Source: an uncultured Cyclobacteriaceae bacterium (lineage in GTDB: Bacteria; Bacteroidota; Bacteroidia; Cytophagales; Cyclobacteriaceae). From it: a DNA stretch of 33,091 bases. Within the stretch, counting starts at the first letter, position 1. Every line of letters begins with the position of its first letter. The DNA is taken from assembly GCA_937958005.1 (NCBI GenBank), contig CALGOB010000133.1, forward strand, positions 1 through 33,091. The letters are read 5' to 3'. Positions 23,691 through 29,843 of this stretch are shown in pieces. A program made the position numbers and the translations under genes. The notes beneath the pieces were generated by a model that saw only the letters and a program-made list of their open reading frames with translations, had not been told where the DNA came from and did no database searches.

Positions 23691-25118
23691 GTGCTGAGAA
23701 ACATTCAGAAGTTTTCCCAATATTCAATTGTTTTTTTTACAGGCTTGTTCCTGCATGAACTGATTGAATGGGTAACTCCATTTTCAAGCAACCTTACTTT
23801 AGATATTGGCTACCTTGTTGTTTCCTTTATTTTAGGTTTTTGTAGTTTATCCTATATAAGAATTTCAATAAAGAATAAAATTGCACTTATTCTTGTAGTT
23901 TTATGGGGTCTCGTTTTTCTGAATGGCGAAGCTTTTCTTTATTTCTTGATAAAACATTTTGATTGGGGATGGCTTTTAGTTTACATAGGTGCTTTTCTTA
24001 CTGGTATGACCAATGAGTTATTCGTTAAAAAGAAAGGGTGGCCTGTTTATGTATCATTGTTTATAATTGGATTACTATTCAACACCTTAGTGAATAATAA
24101 CACCTTATTTAAGGTGTTTTTGATAGTTACTCTAATGCTTTATGCTTTAGGCAGTAATCATCCACGCGTATTACTTCCTATAATATTACTAATGCTGGTT
24201 TTTCCGTTTTTTTTTAACGATCCAATTAAAAGATCTAATCAACTCATTGCACGTCAAAAGAAATATGCTGATAAAGTAGTCTTTACGGACTTTAGTAGGC
24301 AAAACAAAGTAGATGTTACTTCTTGGAGAGGTAATTATTGGTATTATATTAATAATCAGAACAGATTAAGCAGTTTAGATGAATACCTTTACCATGAGCC
24401 ATTTGTACATCCAGCTATGCACATAAATAGTGTTAAAGTAAGTAAAGCTTTGGTTCTAGGTGGAGAAATGGGAGGAGTTGTCAGAGAATTAGTTAAATAT
24501 GTAGAAATAGATAATATTGATGTAATTCCCTTAGACATTGAATTATTGAAAAAGTTTAAGGAAAAAGAACTGTTGAAAAAAATAGGCGGGAAAAGTTGGT
24601 ATGATAGTAGGGTAGATATTATTGATCAAGAGGTATTTAAGTTTCTGGAAAATGAAGTTTCGGAATATGATGCTATTTTTATTGATCTGCCTGACCCAAC
24701 TAACTTGCTTTACAATCAATTCTATACTTTGGAATTCTATGAGCTATGTAGAAAGTCGCTTAAACAAAATGGGATAATGGTGACACAGGCTGGGAGCCCC
24801 TATTTTGCAACTAAAGCATTTTATTCAATTATTAAAACCATAGATAAAGCTGGGTTCAAAAGTATTCCTTACCATAATCAGATCTTGACATTAGGCGAAT
24901 GGGGGTGGGTAATTGGCAAGAAAAGCAATGTTGAAATTGACCAGGTTAATTTTTCAAGAATTGATCAATTGTCAGTTAAATGGATAAATCAGAATGCGAT
25001 GGATTTAATGTTGAGTTTTGGTAAGATTAGAGTTGATACTACAGGTATTCGTATAAATCGAATAAAAGAGCCAATTACTTTTCAATATTATCAGGCAGGA
25101 AACTGGGCTTTTAAGTAG
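23691..25118 (+). CDS. Membrane-anchored spermidine-synthase-like aminopropyltransferase
   Basis: A 475-residue protein beginning with GTG at 23691, 14 bases after the channel stop. The first 180 residues form about six or seven membrane helices (YSIVFFTGLFLHELIEW, LDIGYLVVSFILGFCSL, IALILVVLWGLVFL, LLVYIGAFLTGM, YVSLFIIGLLFNTLV, VLLPIILLMLVFPFFF). A Rossmann aminopropyltransferase domain follows: LVLGGEMGGVVRELVKYV, IDVIPLDIELLKKF, the catalytic DLPDP at about 331-337 and LKQNGIMVTQAGSP. The usual GGGDG loop reads GGEMG, so its substrate or efficiency may differ. Expected reaction: transfer of aminopropyl from decarboxylated AdoMet to an amine. Topology places the catalytic domain at the membrane. 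Third gene of the five-gene operon. Confidence 0.83.
   Translation: MLRNIQKFSQYSIVFFTGLFLHELIEWVTPFSSNLTLDIGYLVVSFILGFCSLSYIRISIKNKIALILVVLWGLVFLNGEAFLYFLIKHFDWGWLLVYIGAFLTGMTNELFVKKKGWPVYVSLFIIGLLFNTLVNNNTLFKVFLIVTLMLYALGSNHPRVLLPIILLMLVFPFFFNDPIKRSNQLIARQKKYADKVVFTDFSRQNKVDVTSWRGNYWYYINNQNRLSSLDEYLYHEPFVHPAMHINSVKVSKALVLGGEMGGVVRELVKYVEIDNIDVIPLDIELLKKFKEKELLKKIGGKSWYDSRVDIIDQEVFKFLENEVSEYDAIFIDLPDPTNLLYNQFYTLEFYELCRKSLKQNGIMVTQAGSPYFATKAFYSIIKTIDKAGFKSIPYHNQILTLGEWGWVIGKKSNVEIDQVNFSRIDQLSVKWINQNAMDLMLSFGKIRVDTTGIRINRIKEPITFQYYQAGNWAFK
24099..24121 (+). other. Terminator-like hairpin inside the SpeE-like coding region
   Basis: AACACCTT and AAGGTGTT form a perfect 8-bp stem around ATTT, followed by a short T run. 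A second AACACCTTA about 20 bases upstream can compete for the same pairing arm. It may be a coincidence of codons in a hydrophobic region, or an internal attenuator or pause site. Confidence 0.35.
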
Positions 25119-25121
25119 TAA

Positions 25122-26225
25122 ATGGATAGTGTAAAACCCAAAATATGGTTGTTTAGTAAACGAATAGATCTAGTCTTTTTGTTTCTACCTGTGTGGTTAA
25201 CATGGGTTGTTTCATTTCTAATACCAGAAAAGTATATACATCAAGAATTATCTATTTGGGTTTGGCTACTGATTGTGGTAGGTATAGACGTTAGTCACGT
25301 ATGGAGTACTATTTTTAGGACTTATACAGATAAGGAAGAGTTTCATCACCATAGATTACTGTTGATAGTTGCCCCAATAATTACTTTTACAGTTTTCTTT
25401 TTTTTGGCAGCTGTATCGCAAGCTTTTTTTTGGACTGTACTCGCCTATATTGCCTTATATCACTTTATTAAGCAGCAATATGGTTTTATGAGAATATATA
25501 AGGCCAAAGGGAAGGACTTTGGCCATAAACTGATTAAGGATGAGTGGGTTGTTTATTTGAGTATGTTGTACCCAGTAGTCTATTGGCACTTTAGCCCTTC
25601 GAGAGAATTTTCATGGTTTGTTGATGGTGACTTCTTTAACTATTTCTCTTTTTTTGCGGAGACTGATTTCTCTTTGCTTTTTCTGATTTTATCTATCATT
25701 TATTGGCTGATTATTGTCTCTTGGATCATACAAGAAGTTTTGTCAAGTAATTTCTTGTTAATTGGTAAGGTTCTTTGGGTACTTTCGACAGCGGTTAACT
25801 GGTATTTAGGTATCGTTCATTTTAATTCTGACCTAGTGTTTACACTGACTAATGTTGTGGCACATGGAATACCTTATTTAGTCCTTACCTTCTTTTATGT
25901 AGAGAAAAAGAAGGTGATTTTATCCAAAAGAGAAACCAAAAAAACTTATTTTAGACCATCTACTATTCTGTTTATGATAAGCGTTGTGTTCTTATTGGCA
26001 TTTAGTGAAGAATACTTATGGGATATGTGGATATATCGCGATAATACTTCCTTTTTTGAACAAATTATCCCATTTTCCATAGCTGCATTTGAGAATAAAT
26101 GGCTTCAGGCTTTTGGTATTGCTCTGTTAACCGTCCCACAGGCAACCCATTACTTGATAGATGGCTTTATTTGGAAAAGTGGTAAAAGAAACCCACACCT
26201 TAAACCAATATTAATGGATGAATAG
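25122..26225 (+). CDS. His-rich polytopic membrane protein, unknown family
   Basis: A 367-residue protein with about ten hydrophobic helices (for example LVFLFLPVWLTWVVSFLI, WVWLLIVVGI, LIVAPIITFTVFFFLAAV, FLILSIIYWLIIVSWII, LTNVVAHGIPYLVLTFFYV). His residues in or near helices stand out: DVSHVWSTIFRTY, EEFHHHR, LYHFIKQQYGFMRIY, VVAHGIPY and THYLIDGFIWK. Repeated membrane His residues of this kind are typical of metal- or haem-binding membrane enzymes, but I cannot assign it to a known family. ATG is three bases after the SpeE-like stop, and its own end overlaps the FAD gene by eight bases, so it is a tightly coupled part of the operon. It could be a membrane oxidase or hydroxylase, or a transporter of the product. 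Confidence 0.75.
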   Translation: MDSVKPKIWLFSKRIDLVFLFLPVWLTWVVSFLIPEKYIHQELSIWVWLLIVVGIDVSHVWSTIFRTYTDKEEFHHHRLLLIVAPIITFTVFFFLAAVSQAFFWTVLAYIALYHFIKQQYGFMRIYKAKGKDFGHKLIKDEWVVYLSMLYPVVYWHFSPSREFSWFVDGDFFNYFSFFAETDFSLLFLILSIIYWLIIVSWIIQEVLSSNFLLIGKVLWVLSTAVNWYLGIVHFNSDLVFTLTNVVAHGIPYLVLTFFYVEKKKVILSKRETKKTYFRPSTILFMISVVFLLAFSEEYLWDMWIYRDNTSFFEQIIPFSIAAFENKWLQAFGIALLTVPQATHYLIDGFIWKSGKRNPHLKPILMDE

Positions 26226-27747
26226 GAGAAAATTTGTATCTAGTATGCTGGCACTTCCTGCCATGCCCTTATTATTACAATCTTGTGAGTGGGGTGATGT
26301 TTCCTTTGATTTTCCGATTAATGTTCACAGTGATAGAAATAGAGGGCATGCTATTTTTAAACAAAAGAATTTACCTGTAAAGGATACTATCCAAGTTGAA
26401 ACTTTGATAGTAGGGGGAGGGATTGCTGGTTTAAGTGCCGCAAATCATTTACCGCATAAAGATTTTTTATTGTGTGAACTTTCTGATAGACTAGGAGGAA
26501 CTTCAGCAGCCACAAACCATAAAGATCTACCTTTGTCTCAAGGAGCTCATTATGACCTTGAATATCCCCAGAATTATGGGGAAAGTGTCTTGGGTTTACT
26601 AGACCACCTTGGCATTATTGAACAAATGACATGGAAATCAAGCTGGGGATTTAAAGACCAACAATATATTATCCCACATGAGATTAAAAACCAATGTTAT
26701 GACCATGGGAAGTTCAGGGGAGATGTATTAAGGGAAGGCGAGATGAAGTCTGCTTTCCAGCAATTGCTATTGCCCTATTTAGATAAAATGGTCATGCCTA
26801 CCAGGTTGATTGAAGAAAAATACAAGCATTTGAATGATCAGACTTTTATTGATTTTTTACATCAAAATATGAAAGTAGATGATCAATTTATCAGAGGTTT
26901 AGATTACCACATGTTGGATGATTGGGGAGGATTGTCAAGCCAAGTATCTGCATTAGCTGGGATACATTATTTTCAATGTAGACCTTACTACCGAGAAGTA
27001 AATCAACTTTTTTCCCCTCCGCAAGGAAATGATTACTTTGTGTCAAAGTTGGCTAGTCAAGTTCCTTCAGAACAACTTCAGGTGAATTCTCTTGTGAGAA
27101 GTCTGGAGAAAAAGGAAGGGAGTTGGAATGCTGAAGTACTTGATTTACAATCCAGTTCAATTAGTAAAATAAAGGCTAAAAATGTGATTTATGCAGGACA
27201 AAAACATGCACTTAAATACATTTTACCACAATACTATCCTCTTTTCTCAGAGAATGATTATGCACCATGGCTAGTAATGAACTTTGTTCTGAATAAACCG
27301 TTTGGCGAGTTTGGGTTTTGGCAAAATGAAATGATTGTAGAAGATATAAGTTTTTTAGGTTTTATAAATTCTTCCGCACAACATAGGGGATTACAAGAAA
27401 AACAAGTATTAACTGCTTATTATTGTTTGCCTTCTGATTCAAGGAAGGACTTGGCAAGTATAAGTATGAATAAAAATACAATTGTCCAAAAGACACTGAA
27501 TTATTTGAAAGGATACTTTAATCAAGGTATTGAAAATAGGGTAGAAGCGGTGTATCTCAATGCAATGGGGCATGCCATGCCAATACCAAAGCCCGGGTTT
27601 TTATTCCAAGACAAAAACGAACAGGTAAAGAATGAACAATTAGCTTTTGCAGGAGTAGACCACCATCGTTTGCCGTTATTGTTTGAGGCGATTGATTCAG
27701 GAATAGCAGCTGTGGAGGCAATATATAGGACTAGTAAGGTGAAATGA
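26218..27747 (+). CDS. Exported FAD/NAD(P)-binding amine-oxidase-like protein
   Basis: A 509-residue flavoprotein. The N-terminus MNRRKFVSSMLALPAMPLLLQSC has an Arg-Arg Tat-like start and a lipobox-like LLQSC, so it may be a Tat-exported lipoprotein. A dinucleotide-binding fold begins at about residue 60 (ETLIVGGGIAGLSAANHL...LLCELSDRLGGTS), as in monoamine/polyamine oxidases and related desaturases. AFAGVDHHRLPLLFEAIDSGIAAVEAI near the end is the C-terminal FAD-binding block. ATG 26218 overlaps the stop of the preceding gene by eight bases. In this operon the natural hypothesis is periplasmic oxidation of a polyamine or its conjugate; the substrate is inferred from context only. Last gene of the operon. 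Confidence 0.83.
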   Translation: MNRRKFVSSMLALPAMPLLLQSCEWGDVSFDFPINVHSDRNRGHAIFKQKNLPVKDTIQVETLIVGGGIAGLSAANHLPHKDFLLCELSDRLGGTSAATNHKDLPLSQGAHYDLEYPQNYGESVLGLLDHLGIIEQMTWKSSWGFKDQQYIIPHEIKNQCYDHGKFRGDVLREGEMKSAFQQLLLPYLDKMVMPTRLIEEKYKHLNDQTFIDFLHQNMKVDDQFIRGLDYHMLDDWGGLSSQVSALAGIHYFQCRPYYREVNQLFSPPQGNDYFVSKLASQVPSEQLQVNSLVRSLEKKEGSWNAEVLDLQSSSISKIKAKNVIYAGQKHALKYILPQYYPLFSENDYAPWLVMNFVLNKPFGEFGFWQNEMIVEDISFLGFINSSAQHRGLQEKQVLTAYYCLPSDSRKDLASISMNKNTIVQKTLNYLKGYFNQGIENRVEAVYLNAMGHAMPIPKPGFLFQDKNEQVKNEQLAFAGVDHHRLPLLFEAIDSGIAAVEAIYRTSKVK

Positions 27748-27842
27748 ACTGTTTATGAGACAGATACTTGATCTATTTTGATGTATTAAGACAATTTTAG
27801 ACTAAATTCCGCTCTATTGTACTATAAATATTTTAATAAAAA

Positions 27843-29039
27843 TTGAGTTTTAACCAATTTGAATTCCACCCCAATCTTTCAGAGGGATTGGAAATGATGG
27901 GTTTTAAGGAACCAACGCCCATTCAAAACGAATCTATCCCAGTAATTATGGCTGGTGATGACTTGATTGCTTGTGCACAGACTGGGACTGGTAAAACAGC
28001 AGCATTTGTATTGCCTACTTTAAGTGAAATTGCAAAAAAAGACCCTGATCATGTGAGTGCTTTGATTATTGCACCTACAAGGGAGTTAGTTCTGCAAATA
28101 GATCAGCAAATAGAAGGTTTTTCTTATTTTACGAATGCGAGGTCTATTGCAATCTATGGTGGGGGAGATGGGATGGCTTGGTCTCAACAAAAGAAAGCAA
28201 TACAAAAAGGTGTAGATATAGTAGTAGCTACCCCGGGAAGGTTAATTGCATTGATGAATACCCTAAGTGATTTCTTTAAGAACTTGGAATACTTAATTCT
28301 TGATGAAGCTGATAGAATGCTGGATATGGGTTTTTCAGATGATATAAAGCGGATCGTGAATCAATTGCCAAGCAAACGTCAAACAATCATGTTTTCTGCG
28401 ACCATGCCCACTAAGATTAGGCAATTTGCAGCGCAATTACTCAACGAGCCTAAGGAAATAACCATAGCTATTTCAAAACCAGCGGCAGGTATTTCTCAAA
28501 AAGCATTCATGACCTATGAAGAACAAAAATTACCGCTTTTAGAATTCTTTTTAAAATCAGGTTACTTTGATTATGTGATTGTTTTTGCTTCTACTAAACA
28601 GAAAGTAAGTGAATTGTTTAAATCTGCCAAAAGGATGGACCTACCTGTAGCAGCATTCCATTCAGGACTTGATCAGCGTGAAAGAGAAGCACTTTTACAT
28701 GCTTTCAAAGCTAAGAAAATTAAGATTTTAATAGGAACGGATATTCTTTCGAGAGGTATAGATGTAGAAGGAATTAACCTAGTGGTTAACTACGATGTCC
28801 CACCTGATCCTGAAGACTATGTGCATAGGATAGGAAGAACTGCACGAGCCGACACTACTGGAGAAGCAATTACTTTTATCAATGAAAAAGACCAACAGAA
28901 ATTTTCAAGGATAGAGCAGTTAATTGAAAGAAATATCATGAAGACTACTAGCTTACCAGCAAGGTTAGGTGAAGGGCCAAAATATAATCCGCGTAAATCA
29001 AAGCCTAAAAGAACATTTCATAAAAAGAAGAGAAAATAG
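27843..29039 (+). CDS. DEAD-box ATP-dependent RNA helicase (RhlE-like)
   Basis: A 398-residue two-RecA-domain helicase. Order of motifs: Q motif (FKEPTPIQNESIP), Walker A AQTGTGKT at about 45-52, PTREL, TPGRL, DEAD at about 154-157, SAT, then domain 2 with VIVFASTKQKVSEL, GTDILSRGIDVEGINLVVNYD and HRIGRTARA. A basic tail (NPRKSKPKRTFHKKKRK) probably binds RNA. The start is TTG 27843: homologues begin MxFxxFxFHPxLxEGL, matching this point, and there is no earlier ATG in frame. It unwinds short RNA duplexes in ribosome assembly or mRNA turnover, often with a cold-shock role. Monocistronic; repeat B begins directly after its stop. Confidence 0.93.
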   Translation: MSFNQFEFHPNLSEGLEMMGFKEPTPIQNESIPVIMAGDDLIACAQTGTGKTAAFVLPTLSEIAKKDPDHVSALIIAPTRELVLQIDQQIEGFSYFTNARSIAIYGGGDGMAWSQQKKAIQKGVDIVVATPGRLIALMNTLSDFFKNLEYLILDEADRMLDMGFSDDIKRIVNQLPSKRQTIMFSATMPTKIRQFAAQLLNEPKEITIAISKPAAGISQKAFMTYEEQKLPLLEFFLKSGYFDYVIVFASTKQKVSELFKSAKRMDLPVAAFHSGLDQREREALLHAFKAKKIKILIGTDILSRGIDVEGINLVVNYDVPPDPEDYVHRIGRTARADTTGEAITFINEKDQQKFSRIEQLIERNIMKTTSLPARLGEGPKYNPRKSKPKRTFHKKKRK

Positions 29040-29341
29040 AGGATACTTATTACTAGTATCCGATAAAAAAGATATTCATTTTTATGGGTTTAGGGTAGAG
29101 GCTTTAAATTGTTCGCCAGGATCCTGTTGTTTTTTTGGCGGCCACCCGCGCGGTTCTTTTTTGATCAATCGGATCGCCGAAGCGACAAAAAATGAATCGG
29201 ACTTTTGCCACAGAAAGCTACCTATTCCGGAAAACCATTTTAAGATAAGGGGGGTGTTTTTTGAACCTGAGAAATAATCTTTGTTTCATTTATTTAAGGC
29301 TAGATTTTTCTTGAATTCTAAACTTAGTCGGATGACAATAG
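29040..29341 (-). repeat. Repeat B, copy 2 (inverted partner of 6231-6597)
   Basis: Begins immediately after the helicase stop with a GGATACT...AGTATCC hairpin (stem 7, loop 7) and matches the reverse complement of 6231-6597 to about 29341. It lacks the 74-base GC-rich insert of the other copy. A 102-codon frame across it (28969-29277) is a by-product of the repeat and not a credible gene. Copy orientation is opposite to copy 1. Confidence 0.88.
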
Positions 29342-29411
29342 ATACTTGTAGTTTTTTTATCCATATATAATTAGTAATTTACTAGTAGATCTAATTACTA
29401 AAACAATAACT

Positions 29412-29615
29412 ATGAGCAAGAAAAAACTAACTTTAAAAGAATTAAAAGTAAAAAGCTTTGTGACAGAAGCACAGTTATTTGACGAAAATACCTTAAAAGG
29501 AGGGAGAGCTGGGACTCACTATGAGCGTTGTGAACCTGGTTATACTGAGAACCTAAGCTGCTGGACTAAACGTGATTGCCCTGAAGAGGATGATTCAATT
29601 ATAGCGTATGCCTAG
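29412..29615 (+). CDS. Pinensin-like lanthipeptide precursor (orphan)
   Basis: A 67-residue peptide with a leader of the Bacteroidota pinensin type: a basic start MSKKKLTLKELKVKSFVTE followed by an acidic stretch and a KGG at 29-31, a double-glycine-like cleavage point. The proposed core (32-67) has three Cys (40, 50, 56) with Thr35, Thr45, Ser49, Thr52 and Ser62 as possible dehydration sites, and ends in an acidic DDSIIAYA. Class I lanthipeptides of this kind are made by LanB-type dehydratase and LanC cyclase; neither, nor a peptidase-exporter, is in the window. It has its own strong terminator 14 bases after the stop, so it is a single-gene unit. Function (antifungal-like, signalling or other) unknown. 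Confidence 0.78.
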   Translation: MSKKKLTLKELKVKSFVTEAQLFDENTLKGGRAGTHYERCEPGYTENLSCWTKRDCPEEDDSIIAYA

Positions 29616-29628
29616 AATTACCCTTTTC

Positions 29629-29678
29629 AGTTCTCATATAAAGCCTAAACATAAGGCTTTGTATGAGAACTTCTTTTT
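29629..29678 (+). terminator. Strong intrinsic terminator after the lanthipeptide precursor
   Basis: AGTTCTCATATAAAGCCT pairs with AGGCTTTGTATGAGAACT over about 17-18 positions with one mismatch and a short loop, followed by TCTTTTTGT. It lies 14 bases after the precursor stop. Confidence 0.92.
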
Positions 29679-29742
29679 GTGTAAATGAGTCTTGATTTAT
29701 CCTTTCGACTATACTTGAACACTTATATATCTGATTTTGTCA

Positions 29743-29843
29743 TAATTTAATCCCTAAGGGATATTAATTCCCCGACTCTTGAGTCGATCATTAAATTATT
29801 GCCCATAGATACCCCGTACCCTTGGGTCGGGGTTGGTTCATTT
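29743..29843 (+). repeat. Repeat A, copy 4 (overlaps the S9 peptidase stop codon)
   Basis: The most regular copy: TCCCTAAGGGA, CGACTC-TT-GAGTCG and ACCCCGTACCC-TT-GGGTCGGGGT hairpins in order, ending GGTTGGTTCATTT. Read on the minus strand, the family's AATGAACCAACC edge supplies the TGA stop of the S9 peptidase gene, so the repeat begins exactly at that gene's end and would form its 3' untranslated region. Confidence 0.92.

Noticed and set aside
28969-29277. 102-codon open frame after the helicase
   Set aside because: It overlaps the helicase end in another frame and then runs through repeat B; the reverse copy at 6231 shows the sequence is a non-coding repeat.
7054-29615. Functional link between the radical SAM enzyme and the lanthipeptide precursor
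   Set aside because: They are more than 21 kb apart with unrelated genes between them, and pinensin-type maturation uses LanB/LanC rather than radical SAM enzymes.
2217-29843. CRISPR array
   Set aside because: Repeat A copies are kilobases apart and lie in separate intergenic regions, with no regular spacers or cas genes.
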